Source of the DNA: Rhodanobacter denitrificans
Lineage (GTDB): Bacteria > Pseudomonadota > Gammaproteobacteria > Xanthomonadales > Rhodanobacteraceae
Direction: 5' to 3'
DNA length: 64,000 bases
NCBI RefSeq assembly: GCF_000230695.2
Contig: NC_020541.1
Span: 2,170,001 to 2,234,000, forward strand
Shown here piece by piece: positions 44,678 to 54,918 of this stretch (position 1 is the first letter of the stretch; each line of letters begins with the position of its first letter). The notes beneath the pieces are model-generated. The model did no database searches. It was not told where the DNA came from and saw only the letters and a list, made by a program, of their open reading frames with translations. The position numbers and the translations under genes were made by a program.

Positions 44678-47409
44678 CGCTGTTGCTTCCTGAGCAGCAC
44701 GGCGGCCAGGCCGATCAGGACGGGGATGCTGATCAGCAGCGGCACGAAGGAGGCCCGTAGATCGTGGAATTCCAGCGCCTTGGAGAAGGTGCCGCGAGAG
44801 ATGGTCACGAAGTGGGTCGTCGGAAAGACATTGCCGATCAAGCGCCCTGCGCCTTCGAGCGAGCTGACCGGATCGATGAGGCCGGAGAACTGCACCGCCG
44901 GCAGAATGGTGAGCAGCGACGTGCCGAACAGGGCCGCCACCTGGCTGCGCACGAAGGTGGAAATGAGCAGGCCGAGGGCAGTGGCGCTGAGCACGTAGAG
45001 CAGCGCGCCCAGCGCGAGCGCCGCGAAGCTGCCGGTGACCGGCACGTGGAACAACACCACGGCCATCAGCACCAGCAGGAGAAAACTCACCATGGCCAGC
45101 ACGACGTAGGGAATCTGCTTGCCCAGCAGGAATTCGAGCCGTGTGCTCGGTGTCACGTAGAAGTTGATGATCGAGCCCATCTCCTTCTCGCGCACCACCG
45201 AGAGCGCGGCGAGAATGGCCGGGATGAGCATCAGCAGCAGCGGAATCACCGCCGGCACCATCGCCGGCAGGCTGCGCACGTCGGGGTTGTAGCGAAAGCG
45301 CGTCTCCACGGTCGCGAGCGGCGCCACGGCGGCCTCGCCGAGCGCCTCGCGCATGCGCTGGCTCACCCAGTACTGGTGGATGCCCTGCACATAGCCGCGC
45401 ACCGTCTCGGCACGGGTGGGCATGGCCCCGTCGATCCAGGCGCCGACCTGCACCGGCCGGCCGCGCAGCAGATCGCGCCCGAAGCCCGGCGGAATCTCGA
45501 TGGCCAGGCTGATCTCGCCGGCGCGCATGCGCCGGTCCAGATCGGCGTAGCTGGAGAGCGGCGCATGCTCCTTGAAATACCGGGAACCGGACAGGTTCAG
45601 GCTGTAATCGCGGCTGATGCTGGTCTGGTCGTGGTCGAGCACCGCATAGGAAAGGTTCTCCACATCCAGCGTGATGCCGTAACCGAGTACGAGCATCAAC
45701 AGCAGGCTGCCCAGCACGGCCAGTGTCAGGCGGATCGGGTCGCGCCTGAGCTCCAGCGACTCGCGTAGCGTGAAGCTGAACAGCCGCCGCAGGCTGAAGG
45801 CTCGGCGGCTACCGCGCGCCAACCCTGCCGGCACGACGGGCGAGCTCGTCGGGGTGGTTTGCGGGGGCGGCTCCTGCAGGTAGGCAATGAAGGCATCCTC
45901 GAGCGTCGGCACGCCACGCGCCGCCACGATGGCCTGAGGCGTGTCGGTGACCAGCACGCGTCCGGCGTGCATGAGGGCGATGCGGTCGCAACGCTCGGCC
46001 TCGTTCATGAAGTGGGTGGAGATGAAGATGGTGACGCCATCGCGGCGTGAGAGCTCAATCAGCGCGCGCCAGAAGGCGTCGCGCGCTACCGGGTCTACCC
46101 CCGAGGTGGGCTCGTCGAGGATGAGTATCTCCGGGCCATGGATCATCGCCACCGCCAGCGACAGGCGCTGACGGTCCCCCAGCGGCAGCGCGTCGGGCAG
46201 CGCATCGAGGATGTCGACCAGGTCGAAACGGTTGGCCATGGCCTGCACGCGGGGTTCGAGGTCCGCCTCCGGCAGGCCGAACAGGCGCGCGTGCAGCACC
46301 AGGTTCTGGCGCAGCGTCAGCTCGCTGTAGAGCGAAAAGCTCTGGGTCATGAAGCCGACGCGACGGCGGGTGGCCAGGTCGTGGGGGGCGAGCGGCTTTC
46401 CGAACAGCAGCGCCTCGCCCTCGCTCGCGGGGAGCAGCCCGGTGAGCATCTTCATGGTGGTGGTCTTGCCGCAGCCGTTGGAACCCAGGAAGCCGAAAAT
46501 CTCGCCGCGCCGGATGCGGAAATTCACCCCATCCACCGCGGTGAAGTCGCCGAAGCGCATGGTGAGCCCGCGTGCCTCGATGGCAAGCTCCGTCTCGGCG
46601 CCGGCCACCAGCGGCACGATCTCTACCGGCCGGTAGCCGGCGCGTTGCGCTTCTGGAAGCAGCGCGATGAAGGCCTGCTCCAGCGTGGAGCAGCCAGTAT
46701 GCGTCAGCAGCTCGGCGGGCGTGCCGGTGGCGAGCACGCGCCCCGCGTCCATGGCCGCCAGCCAGTCGAAGCGACCGGCCTCCTCCATGTAGCCGGTAGC
46801 CACCAGGACGCTCATGCCCGGTCGCTCGGCGCAAATGCCGTCGATCAACGCCCAGAACTGGCGGCGCGACAGCGGGTCGACGCCGGTGGTGGGCTCGTCG
46901 AGGACCAGCAGCTCGGGGTCGTGGATCAGTGCACAGCACAATCCGAGCTTTTGCTTCATGCCGCCCGAGAGCTTGCCGGCCGGGCGGTCTGCAAACGGCG
47001 CGAGCCCGGTGGCGGCCAGCAGCGTGCCAATGCGCCGCGCGCGCTCGGCACGGTCATGACCGAACAGGCGGCCAAAGAAGTCCACGTTCTCCATCACGGA
47101 CAGGGTCGGGTAGAGATTCTTGCCCAGTACTTGCGGCATGTAGGCAATGCGCGGGGACACACGAGCGCGAAAGCGGGCGCTGGCCATGTCGCCGCTGAGC
47201 ACCTCGATGCGTCCGTCCTGAAGGGCACGCACGCCCGAAACCAGCGCGAGCAGGCTGGACTTGCCGACCCCGTCCGGGCCGATCAGGCCGGCCATCACCC
47301 CGGCGGGGATGTCGAGGTCGATGTCCCGAAGCGCCTGCGTCTTGCCGTAGCGCAGCCCGACGCCATGCAGGCGCACCACCGGTGCGGCTGGGGTTGCACC
47401 GGTGTTCAT
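44674..47409 (-). CDS. rbbA: Fused ABC ATPase-ATPase-permease (RbbA-like)
   Basis: ATG 47409 overlaps the upstream stop (ATGA) and gives 911 residues. Domain order: ATPase 1 (Walker [10 protein letters not shown], signature L-S-G-G-M, Walker B L-V-L-D-E-P-T), ATPase 2 (Walker [10 protein letters not shown], Walker B L-I-L-D-E-P-T-S) and a C-terminal ABC-2 permease with six helices. The second ATPase signature is degenerate (L-G-D-R-Q instead of S-G-G). RbbA also binds ribosomes in E. coli, but in an operon with HlyD and YhhJ proteins an export role is likely. Confidence 0.88.
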   Translation of the reverse strand: MNTGATPAAPVVRLHGVGLRYGKTQALRDIDLDIPAGVMAGLIGPDGVGKSSLLALVSGVRALQDGRIEVLSGDMASARFRARVSPRIAYMPQVLGKNLYPTLSVMENVDFFGRLFGHDRAERARRIGTLLAATGLAPFADRPAGKLSGGMKQKLGLCCALIHDPELLVLDEPTTGVDPLSRRQFWALIDGICAERPGMSVLVATGYMEEAGRFDWLAAMDAGRVLATGTPAELLTHTGCSTLEQAFIALLPEAQRAGYRPVEIVPLVAGAETELAIEARGLTMRFGDFTAVDGVNFRIRRGEIFGFLGSNGCGKTTTMKMLTGLLPASEGEALLFGKPLAPHDLATRRRVGFMTQSFSLYSELTLRQNLVLHARLFGLPEADLEPRVQAMANRFDLVDILDALPDALPLGDRQRLSLAVAMIHGPEILILDEPTSGVDPVARDAFWRALIELSRRDGVTIFISTHFMNEAERCDRIALMHAGRVLVTDTPQAIVAARGVPTLEDAFIAYLQEPPPQTTPTSSPVVPAGLARGSRRAFSLRRLFSFTLRESLELRRDPIRLTLAVLGSLLLMLVLGYGITLDVENLSYAVLDHDQTSISRDYSLNLSGSRYFKEHAPLSSYADLDRRMRAGEISLAIEIPPGFGRDLLRGRPVQVGAWIDGAMPTRAETVRGYVQGIHQYWVSQRMREALGEAAVAPLATVETRFRYNPDVRSLPAMVPAVIPLLLMLIPAILAALSVVREKEMGSIINFYVTPSTRLEFLLGKQIPYVVLAMVSFLLLVLMAVVLFHVPVTGSFAALALGALLYVLSATALGLLISTFVRSQVAALFGTSLLTILPAVQFSGLIDPVSSLEGAGRLIGNVFPTTHFVTISRGTFSKALEFHDLRASFVPLLISIPVLIGLAAVLLRKQQR

Positions 47410-48287
47410 TCCGGCAGCTTCACTTGCAATTGCGGCGGCCAAGGCGCTGCGGGGTCGAGCGTGACATAGGCCATCCCAGGCAGACCGGTCTTGACCTGGG
47501 ACAGGTGCTTCTCCAGCAGTTCCTGGGGAATCTGCGCCCGCACCCGGAACATCAGCTTCTCGCGCTCGACCTGGGTTTCCACCGTCTTCGGTGTGAACTG
47601 GGCCACGTCGGCGATGAAGGAGATGCGCGCCGGAATCACATACTGCGGCACCGCATCGAGCACCAATCGCGCCTCGCTGCCCAGGGCGACGCGGCCAACG
47701 GCGCGGGTGGGAAGAAAGAAGGTCATGTAGACATCATTCAGGTCCACCAGGTTGAGTACCGGCGCACCCGCGCCCACCACCTCGCCGGGACGGGCCACGA
47801 TCAACTGCACGCGACCATCGCGCGGGGACTTCAGCAGGCTGTCCTCGATGTCAGTGCGGATGCGGTCTGCCTCCGCCCGCGCCGCCTCTACCGCCGACTC
47901 GCTGCCGCGGATTTGGCTACGGGCAACGGCAATCGCGGCGTCGCTGGCCGCCACCTGCGCCCGGGCAGCGGCCAGCGCGGCCGCGGCGGTATCGACCGCT
48001 TCGGTTTGGTCGTCGAGTTGCTGCTGCGAGACGAACGCCTGTCGGCGCAGATCGGCGAAACGCTGCGTGCGCTGCTGCGCGGCCGCCAGCTCGGTCTGGC
48101 GCTGCACCACCAAAGCCTGTGCGGCGGCCTTTTCGCTGTTGCGCTGGGCGAGCTGGCTGTGTGCCGTGCCCACCGCATCTTCCGCCTGACGCATGAAGGC
48201 CTCCGCCTGTCGCAGTTGCGCCTGCAGCGATGCGGTGTCCATGTGTACCAGCACCTGGCCGCGACGGACCAGTTCGCCCTCGCGCAC
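47406..48287 (-). CDS. HlyD-family adaptor (YhiI-like), 5'-truncated
   Basis: The 293-residue frame starts directly in the biotinyl-lipoyl part ([13 protein letters not shown]), runs through a long coiled-coil hairpin (about 25-125) and then the beta-barrel. Proteins of this family have another ~50 residues with a membrane helix upstream; these are missing because the DNA switches at ~48288 to the middle of a gene on the other strand. The GTG at 48287 is simply the first start-like codon and has no clear ribosome site. The gene is thus likely non-functional, and the downstream ABC genes may have lost their promoter. Confidence 0.75.
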   Translation of the reverse strand: MREGELVRRGQVLVHMDTASLQAQLRQAEAFMRQAEDAVGTAHSQLAQRNSEKAAAQALVVQRQTELAAAQQRTQRFADLRRQAFVSQQQLDDQTEAVDTAAAALAAARAQVAASDAAIAVARSQIRGSESAVEAARAEADRIRTDIEDSLLKSPRDGRVQLIVARPGEVVGAGAPVLNLVDLNDVYMTFFLPTRAVGRVALGSEARLVLDAVPQYVIPARISFIADVAQFTPKTVETQVEREKLMFRVRAQIPQELLEKHLSQVKTGLPGMAYVTLDPAAPWPPQLQVKLPE

Positions 48288-49288
48288 CTTTCGACCACGG
48301 CCTGCTGCTGTTCTCCAGCGTCTCGGCCGCAGCGGCCACCTTCTGCGCCTGCATGCTGTGGATCCAGTCGGGCTGGGAGCCGGGCGCCGGGGCGGTGATC
48401 CTGGTCGCCGTCGCCAGCTGCTTCTTCGCCGCCATCGACGACCCGCGGCCGCAGCTCAACGCCTTCCTGCAATGGGTGGTGATCGGCAGTGCCTTTGCCC
48501 TGATCTACCTGTTCGCGATCCTGCCGCAGGTCCACACGTTCCTGGGCCTTGCCGCGGTGCTCGCGCTGCCGTTGCTGTGGGCCGGCGCGTTCACTGGACG
48601 CCCGCAACACACCATGACCGTGCTGCTGTTCACCGCGCAGGCGATCACCGACCTCGGTCTGGCGGAACGCTACACGGCGCACTTCGAGAGCTTCGCCGCA
48701 GGCACGCTCAGCGCGATCCTCGGCATGGTCTTCGCCATCGTGTGGACCGCGATCACCAAACCCTTCGGCACCGAACTGATCGCCCGCAGACTGGCCCGCG
48801 CGATGTGGCGCGACCTGTCCCTGCTCGGGCACAGCGCGCGCCGCGCAGACCAGGTCGATGCCGCCTCGCGGCTGGTCGACATGACCGGCCAGCTGCTGCC
48901 GCGCATGGCGCTGATCAAGGACGAGTCGCTGGCGCGTCTGGATGTCGTTCGCGACCTGCGCATCGGCCTGCGCCTGCTCGACCTGCAGACTCACCGCGAT
49001 GCCTTGCCACCCTCCATCGCCGAGACAGCGGACGCGGTCGTGCGCGAGGTCGGCAGCCACTTTGACGACTGCGTCGCCGCGGGCCACCCGCTGGAACCAT
49101 CGGTCGCGTTGCGCAGCCATCTGGACGCGGTGATCCAGGCCATGACCGGCCACCCCGACGCGCCCGTCCGGCACACCACACAGGCTCTGGCCGGCCTTCG
49201 CCTGGCGCTGTTCCCGATGTCCTCGACCACGCGCACACAACCACCTGCCGACGTCTTCGCCGACGCTCCCCAACCGAACCTGAGCTGA
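48230..49288 (+). CDS. FUSC-family inner-membrane transporter, 5'-truncated
   Basis: Family similarity begins only near 48285 (F-D-H-G-L-L-L-F-S-S-V-S-A). This corresponds to the second membrane block of FUSC proteins, normally ~650-720 residues. Five or six hydrophobic helices (about 27-165) and a soluble Arg-rich C-terminal domain remain. The first ~18 codons run through the antisense strand of the truncated HlyD gene. FUSC proteins are proton-driven exporters of aromatic acids that pair with DUF1656 and HlyD proteins; all are present downstream with tight spacing. The missing half probably inactivates it. Confidence 0.7.
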   Translation: MRCPCVPAPGRDGPVRPRAPFDHGLLLFSSVSAAAATFCACMLWIQSGWEPGAGAVILVAVASCFFAAIDDPRPQLNAFLQWVVIGSAFALIYLFAILPQVHTFLGLAAVLALPLLWAGAFTGRPQHTMTVLLFTAQAITDLGLAERYTAHFESFAAGTLSAILGMVFAIVWTAITKPFGTELIARRLARAMWRDLSLLGHSARRADQVDAASRLVDMTGQLLPRMALIKDESLARLDVVRDLRIGLRLLDLQTHRDALPPSIAETADAVVREVGSHFDDCVAAGHPLEPSVALRSHLDAVIQAMTGHPDAPVRHTTQALAGLRLALFPMSSTTRTQPPADVFADAPQPNLS

Positions 49289-49293
49289 CGCCC

Positions 49294-49503
49294 ATGCCCG
49301 GAGAATTCAGCCTGTACGGCGTGTTCGTGCCGACCCTGCTGGCCTTGATGGTGCTGGCATACGTCTTCAAGTCGATGTTGCGCCTGGGGCTCGCGCGGCT
49401 CGGCTTCTATCGCATCGTGTGGCATCCCGCCCTTTTCAACAGCGCCCTGTACGTGATCGTGCTGGGCCTGCTGTTCCTGCTCGCCCAACGGATACTGTCG
49501 TGA
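49294..49503 (+). CDS. DUF1656 small membrane protein
   Basis: A 69-residue protein with two hydrophobic helices and the N-terminal P-G-E-F-S-L-Y-G-V-F-V-P motif of DUF1656. It is always found between FUSC and HlyD genes in AaeXAB/YdhIJK-like operons. It starts 5 bases after FUSC and overlaps the next GTG. Confidence 0.85.
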   Translation: MPGEFSLYGVFVPTLLALMVLAYVFKSMLRLGLARLGFYRIVWHPALFNSALYVIVLGLLFLLAQRILS

Positions 49504-50462
49504 AAAAGATATTCAAATCCCTGGGGCCGATCATGCTGACGCTGGTCGCCGTAGTGATCGCGGCCATCGTGTTGAAGCACCTGTGGCACTACTACCACGA
49601 CGAGCCATGGACACGCGACGGCCATCTGCGCGCCGATGTCGTGCAGCTGGCGCCCGATGTGTCGGGACTGGTCACCGCGGTCGAGGTCGACGACAACCAG
49701 CCGGTTCATCGCGGCCAGCCGCTTTTCGAGATCGATCGGTCCCGCTACGAGCTGGCCCTGAACCAGGCCCGGACGGCGGTGGAGAAGGCCACGGCCAGCC
49801 TGCACCAGTTCCAGCGAGAGGCGCTGCGCAATCATGCGTTGAGCGACTTGGTCTCGAAGGAAATCGTGGAAGAGGGACGCTCCAAGGTCGCGGTGGCTCA
49901 GGCTGCCCTGGACGAGGCGAAGAACGCGGTGGACCTGGCGCAACTGAACCTGCAGCGCACCACGGTCTACAGCCCGGTCGACGGCTTCGTGAACGACCGC
50001 ACGGTGCGCGTCGGCGACTACGTGAATACCGGTCATCCCGTGCTGTCGGTAGTCGACAGCCGCTCGTTCCACGTGGACGGCTATTTCGAGGAAACCAAGC
50101 TGTCGCGCATCCACATCGGCCAGCCGGTGAAGATCGAGGTCATGGGCGAGTCGCAGTTGCTGCACGGCCACGTACAGAGCATCGCCGCCGGCATCGAGGA
50201 TCGGGACAGGACACCCGGCTCCAACCTGCTGCCAGACATCAACCCCACCTTCAACTGGGTGCGCCTCGCGCAGCGCGTGCCGGTGCGGATCACGCTCGAT
50301 GGCGATCCCGGCGACATACGGCTGATCGTCGGGCGCACCGCCACGGTCACCGTATTGCCCGACAACGACGCAACCGCCCGCCCACGGCAGCCGGCCACCC
50401 CGGCAGCGCCCGCAGCAACCTACCCGGGCGTGGCGCCGACAACGGCCCGGAGCGCGCCGTGA
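49500..50462 (+). CDS. HlyD-family membrane-fusion protein (AaeA/YdhJ-like)
   Basis: GTG 49500 overlaps the DUF1656 stop (GTGA). The 320-residue protein has a TM helix at residues 8-26, then the lipoyl half (V-S-G-L-V-T-A-V-E-V-D-D-N-Q-P-V), a short helical hairpin (about 85-145), the second lipoyl half (Y-S-P-V-D-G-F-V) and a beta-barrel. The C-terminal 35 residues are Pro/Ala-rich and disordered. It links FUSC to the outer-membrane channel encoded next. Confidence 0.85.
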   Translation: MKKIFKSLGPIMLTLVAVVIAAIVLKHLWHYYHDEPWTRDGHLRADVVQLAPDVSGLVTAVEVDDNQPVHRGQPLFEIDRSRYELALNQARTAVEKATASLHQFQREALRNHALSDLVSKEIVEEGRSKVAVAQAALDEAKNAVDLAQLNLQRTTVYSPVDGFVNDRTVRVGDYVNTGHPVLSVVDSRSFHVDGYFEETKLSRIHIGQPVKIEVMGESQLLHGHVQSIAAGIEDRDRTPGSNLLPDINPTFNWVRLAQRVPVRITLDGDPGDIRLIVGRTATVTVLPDNDATARPRQPATPAAPAATYPGVAPTTARSAP

Positions 50463-51814
50463 ACACGCGCCGCCTGGGCATGCTGCTGGTCGCGCTGTGC
50501 AGCCTTGCCGCCTGCAAGACCGTCGGCCCCGACTACCATCGCCCCGACAGCGCCGTGATCAACCAGCCCGACGCGCAGAAGCCGTTTGTAGACATCGTGC
50601 TGGGCACGGCAGTGGATCCAAGCCGCAGCGGACCTGACGCCTGGTGGAAACTCTACGATGATCCACTGCTCAACCAGCTGATCCGGGATGCGTTGCGCAA
50701 CAACGCCGGTCTGCGCGAAGCCACCGCCAACCTAAGCCTCGCCTCGGACATCTACGACCAGGCCATCAACGCTGGCGGCGTCACCTATGGTGCCGACGCG
50801 GAGGCCTTCCGCGGCCTGATTCCCGCCGAAAGCCTGCTCATGTCCAACCAGCTTCCCGTTTCCAACATTGCCAGCGGCAAGCTCAGCGCCAGCTACGAAT
50901 TCGACCTCTTCGGCAAGCTCAAGCGTGCCAGCGAAGCGGCCAAGGCAGACAGCGAGGCGGTGCAGGACGCGCTGGACATGGCGCGCATCACCGTGGTCGC
51001 GCAGGTGGCCGGCAGCTACCTCGAAAGCTGCCACGCCAACCGCGAGATCGCCATCACGCGGCAATCGCTGGCGCTGCAGCAGCTCGGCATGGACGTTGCC
51101 CAGCGGCTGTTCGACGCCGGCCGCGGCACCCGCACCGACCTGACCCGGGCCAAGGCCCAGTTCGACCTGCTGAGTGCAAGCCTGCCGCCGCTGATCGCCC
51201 AGAAGAAGACCGCCCAGTACGCGCTCGCCGCGCTGCTGGGCCACACGCCCGGCGACCTTCCGCCCGGCGTCGATGCCTGCCAGGAAGCCCCGGCGCTCAA
51301 GCAGCCCATCCCGGTGGGCAACGGCATGGTGCTGCTGCAGCGCCGACCGGACGTGCGGGCGGCGGAGCGCCGGCTGGCAGCGGCCACTGCGCGTATCGGC
51401 GTGGCGGTGGCCGATCTCTATCCCGACGTCAAACTGGGTGGATCGGTGGGTGCCTCCGGCCTGCTCGGCGACTTCGGCGAAGCGCCGACGCGATCGTGGC
51501 AGATCGGCCCGCTGATCTCATGGACCTTCCCGTCCAAAAGAGCCCATGCGCAGGTGCGCGCAACCGAAGCCGGAGCCGATGCGCAGCTGGCTGCCTTCGA
51601 CCAGACCGTGCTCAACGCCCTGCGCGACACGCAAACCGCACTCACCGGCTACGCGCAACTACTGGATCGCCAGCAGGCATTGCACGAGGCCGCTGCCGAG
51701 GCGCGCGAGGCGGCATCCCAGGATCGCCAGCTGTATCGGGGCGGCCGCGCACCTTACCTGACCAGTCTCGACGCCGAACGCACGCTGGTGTCACCTTGTT
51801 TTAGGTGCAAATAG
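50459..51814 (+). CDS. NodT-family outer-membrane efflux lipoprotein, 3'-truncated
   Basis: GTG 50459 overlaps the HlyD stop. The signal has lipobox L-A-A-C (Cys19), then K-T-V-G-P-D-Y-x-R-P, the conserved mature start of NodT lipoproteins. The family helices follow until S-L-D-A-E-R-T-L (about residue 443). At this point the coding sequence runs into the end of an IS1071-like element at ~51789, and the frame stops nine codons later. About 30-40 C-terminal residues are lost, part of the last barrel helix. Protein function is likely impaired. Confidence 0.8.
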   Translation: MNTRRLGMLLVALCSLAACKTVGPDYHRPDSAVINQPDAQKPFVDIVLGTAVDPSRSGPDAWWKLYDDPLLNQLIRDALRNNAGLREATANLSLASDIYDQAINAGGVTYGADAEAFRGLIPAESLLMSNQLPVSNIASGKLSASYEFDLFGKLKRASEAAKADSEAVQDALDMARITVVAQVAGSYLESCHANREIAITRQSLALQQLGMDVAQRLFDAGRGTRTDLTRAKAQFDLLSASLPPLIAQKKTAQYALAALLGHTPGDLPPGVDACQEAPALKQPIPVGNGMVLLQRRPDVRAAERRLAAATARIGVAVADLYPDVKLGGSVGASGLLGDFGEAPTRSWQIGPLISWTFPSKRAHAQVRATEAGADAQLAAFDQTVLNALRDTQTALTGYAQLLDRQQALHEAAAEAREAASQDRQLYRGGRAPYLTSLDAERTLVSPCFRCK

Positions 51815-51821
51815 TAACGCT
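51789..51821. repeat. Left end of the IS1071-like element
   Basis: The segment beginning GGTGTCACC at the break of the NodT gene, with a TTGTTTTA ... GTGCAAATAGTAACG core, resembles the IS1071 terminal repeat as I remember it (CCTCGTTTTC ... GTGCAATAAGTGACG). The element orientation agrees with the plus-strand tnpA. I found no matching right end within the window. Confidence 0.5.
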
Positions 51822-51945
51822 TAGCCTCGTCAAGCAACTCTTTGATTTGACGGGGAATAATGTAGGCGCCCGGGAAGCAATCTTCATAAAATCAACAGTT
51901 TGCTGTTAGCCTCAGATCTTCTCCACGGAAAGGCCGGAGGTAGGC

Positions 51946-54879
51946 ATGCAGTACTGGCAGGCGCCGTATCTTGGGCTGCGCACCATTCCCAAGGAGCTCA
52001 ATCAGTTCGAGCTCCATGCCTTCTTCACTTACTCGGCCAAGGAACGGCGCGTCATTCTCGCCAAGCGCGACGCGCTGCACCGGCTGGGCCTGGCGTTGCA
52101 GATCGGCTTCATCCGGATGACTGGCAGCGTGCTTGCGGCCGTCAAAGTAGTCCCTGCCGAGCTATGGGCACATCTAGGCAAAACGCTGGAGATCACGACG
52201 CCGGATATTGCCTCGCTCCGCTCGCTATATCGCCGCCGGCCGACCTTGTTCGCGCACCAGAACGCCGCCATGGAAACGTTGGGTTTTGGTCGCATGTCCG
52301 AACACCAGCGCCGTGCCCTGGTGCGCTACCTGCGTGTCGAGGTGCTGTCCGAGTTCGATCGTCATCGTTTGAAAACACACGTCAAAACGTGGCTGTACGA
52401 GCACGGCATCCTCATTGAGGGCGAGCGCCCACTGAAGAGCGCCATCGATGTCGCGCTAAAGCTGGCCGAGGATGAACTCGGCACCGTGCTGCAGAAGGAC
52501 GCCCCTTTCACTGTCCTCGATGCGTGGGTGCGGGCCTGCGACGAACCCCATCGCTCTGGTCTTTCCTTTCAGGAATGGCTTGCGCAAGCACCACGCCGGC
52601 AGTCGCTCCCCCAGATTCGCGAACAGTTCGAGCGGATCCAATACCTGACCCAACTCGGTGTGGCCGCACACCCCATGCCTTCCGTGTCGGATCACATCAA
52701 GCGCCATTACGCCCAGGCGATGGCAGATCGGCCACCCGCGGCGAGTAAGCGTATTGCGGCAACGCGCCGGACCATCGAGGTCGCCTGTTACCTGCAGACG
52801 GCGCTGTGCACCGCCACGGACCGGGTGCTGGCCATGACGCGCCAACACGTAGCCGATCTTTGGGGCAACGGGATGCGCGCCGTGGTCCAATCCGCCGAGG
52901 CGCGTGCGCGCACGCTGACCACCTTTGCGAAGGAAGTCCGCGAGCTGGCCCTCGATCGCTCCCTTCGCGAAGAGGATCTGCGTGCGGCGATTCTGCGTGC
53001 GGTGGAACAGGTCGGCGGCGGCAAGAAACTCAGCCGAGCGCACCTGACCCGTGAACAACTCCTCCTCAAAAACAACCGCCACTCGCGCTCGCTGTTGAAA
53101 ATGCTGTGTGCGCTTCCCTTTGAGAGCGTGGCGCCGCACCCGGTTCGTCAGGCGCTGGACGCCTTGCGCGAGATCTATCTGCAGCGCAAACCAGCACTGC
53201 CCGAGGCGATACCGGTTCACCTCGGCAAAGTGTGGGACGACATGCTGGCAAATCCCGACCGGCAACGTGCCCTGCAGGCCTTCGAGGTGGCGACGCTGCT
53301 GGCGTTACGCCGTGCCCTGAAGAACGGCAGCGTGTATGTCGCGCACAGTTTCAGCTTCCGCAGTCGCGAAAGCATGCTGATTCCGTCCGCGGAATGGACC
53401 AAGAGCAAGACGCATCATTACGCGCGCTTGAAGCTGCCCCGCGACGCGAAGGAATTCACCGGTCCGCTGGTCGAGGAAGTGTCCAAGCAGCTCCAGCACC
53501 TGAGTGAAGCCGCGCAGGCTGGCGACGTCACCGTGGACAGAGACGGTGTGCACTTGCCCAAACTCCCGGCGGAGGACGTGCCGGAAGCCGTGATGGTGCT
53601 TCGGGATGCCCTGATGGAGCGCATGGGAGCGGAAGAGCTGCCGGGCGTCATGATGGAAGTGGACAGCCACACCCGCTTCAGCTGGACGCTGCTGGGCCGC
53701 GAGCCGCGCTCGATCGATGAGTTGCGCTTGGTGTATGCCGGTCTTCTTGCGCACGGCACGGCATTGTCCGCCGCCGATACGGCGCGCATGATGCCGGGCC
53801 TCTCCGCGGATGCCGTCAATCAGAGCATGCGTTGGATCGCCCAAGAAAAGCGCTTACGGGAAGCCAATACCGCCGTCTTCGAGTACATGCACAGCCACCC
53901 CATTGCCGAATCCTGGGGACGCGCCGATCTGGCGTCCGCGGACATGATGAGTCGTGAAACCGTCAAGAGCAGCCCCCTGGCACGTCGCGACCCGCGCACG
54001 AAGAAGAAGTCGATTGGCATCTACACGCACATCCATGACCGCTGGGGCATCTTTCACGACCAGCCCGTCGTGCTCGGCGAACGGCAACAGGGTGTGGCCT
54101 TGGAAGGGGTCCTTCGCCAAAGCACGGTCACGATCAACCAATTGGCGGTGGATACGCACGGTCAAACCGAATTCGGCATGTTCTTGGCGAAAACGGTGGG
54201 AAAGGATATGTGCCCACGGCTGCGTGATGCCAGCGCACACAAGCTGTATGTGACCCCGGCGATGACGGTGCCCGAGGGGCTGCGCAGCGTGATCGCCAAG
54301 AACCGAGCGCATCCTGAGAAGGTGGAGCCCGTATGGGATGAATGGGTCCGCATGGCGGCCTCCACCCATGTCGGCAAAGCGAGCGCGGTCGACATCCTGT
54401 CCCGCTTCGGCTCCGCCGCGGCCGGTGAGCAGTTGTACGACGCGGGCGTCCAGATCGGCCGATTGCTACTCACGCTCTATCTGTGCCGCTGGTTCACGCT
54501 ACCCGACTTCCGCCGGGAAATCCTGCGCACCCTCAATCACGGGGAACGTGTCCATGTGCTGGAGCATGCGCTGGAAACGGGCAAGGTGCCGCGGCATCAG
54601 ATGAGCCACAACGCGCGCCTCCGAAGTGTCTCCTCCGCCATCACGCTGTTGAGCAACATCGTCATGGCGTGGACCACGGCGCGCATGCAGCAATCGCTCG
54701 CGACCTTGCCCGCCGACATCGCAGCCCTCGCGGTGCCCGAGAACCTGCGCCATATCGCGCCGATCCAGGAGCGTCTCGTGAATTTTCGCGGGCTGTTCCT
54801 GTTCCCGGTCGAGCGGTACATGGCGCGGTTGCTGCCCACCCTGCAGCCGGTCAGGCCGGTGCTGCGGAACATGCGTTAA
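51946..54879 (+). CDS. tnpA: Tn3-family transposase, IS1071-like group
   Basis: A 977-residue TnpA unlike the two other copies: its N-terminus (Y-L-G-L-R-T-I-P-K-E-L-N-Q-F-E-L-H-A-F-F-T-Y) is of the IS1071 group. Catalytic blocks are visible: V-D-T-H-G-Q-T-E-F-G-M-F, P-R-L-R-D, and the Glu in L-N-H-G-E-R-V-H-V-L. No resolvase is adjacent, as in IS1071. Its insertion explains the interrupted NodT gene at the left. Confidence 0.92.
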   Translation: MQYWQAPYLGLRTIPKELNQFELHAFFTYSAKERRVILAKRDALHRLGLALQIGFIRMTGSVLAAVKVVPAELWAHLGKTLEITTPDIASLRSLYRRRPTLFAHQNAAMETLGFGRMSEHQRRALVRYLRVEVLSEFDRHRLKTHVKTWLYEHGILIEGERPLKSAIDVALKLAEDELGTVLQKDAPFTVLDAWVRACDEPHRSGLSFQEWLAQAPRRQSLPQIREQFERIQYLTQLGVAAHPMPSVSDHIKRHYAQAMADRPPAASKRIAATRRTIEVACYLQTALCTATDRVLAMTRQHVADLWGNGMRAVVQSAEARARTLTTFAKEVRELALDRSLREEDLRAAILRAVEQVGGGKKLSRAHLTREQLLLKNNRHSRSLLKMLCALPFESVAPHPVRQALDALREIYLQRKPALPEAIPVHLGKVWDDMLANPDRQRALQAFEVATLLALRRALKNGSVYVAHSFSFRSRESMLIPSAEWTKSKTHHYARLKLPRDAKEFTGPLVEEVSKQLQHLSEAAQAGDVTVDRDGVHLPKLPAEDVPEAVMVLRDALMERMGAEELPGVMMEVDSHTRFSWTLLGREPRSIDELRLVYAGLLAHGTALSAADTARMMPGLSADAVNQSMRWIAQEKRLREANTAVFEYMHSHPIAESWGRADLASADMMSRETVKSSPLARRDPRTKKKSIGIYTHIHDRWGIFHDQPVVLGERQQGVALEGVLRQSTVTINQLAVDTHGQTEFGMFLAKTVGKDMCPRLRDASAHKLYVTPAMTVPEGLRSVIAKNRAHPEKVEPVWDEWVRMAASTHVGKASAVDILSRFGSAAAGEQLYDAGVQIGRLLLTLYLCRWFTLPDFRREILRTLNHGERVHVLEHALETGKVPRHQMSHNARLRSVSSAITLLSNIVMAWTTARMQQSLATLPADIAALAVPENLRHIAPIQERLVNFRGLFLFPVERYMARLLPTLQPVRPVLRNMR

Positions 54880-54918
54880 CGTCGTTGGAAGCCGCCACGC
54901 GTTCGCACGGAATCCCGC

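Noticed and set aside
46138..47469. 443-codon plus-strand frame opposite rbbA
   Set aside because: It mirrors two clear ABC ATPase domains on the other strand and has His/Gln-rich shadow composition.
47888..49273. 461-codon minus-strand frame across the FUSC gene
   Set aside because: It is antisense to FUSC and out of frame with the HlyD gene; composition is Gln/His/Arg-rich as expected of a GC-rich shadow frame.
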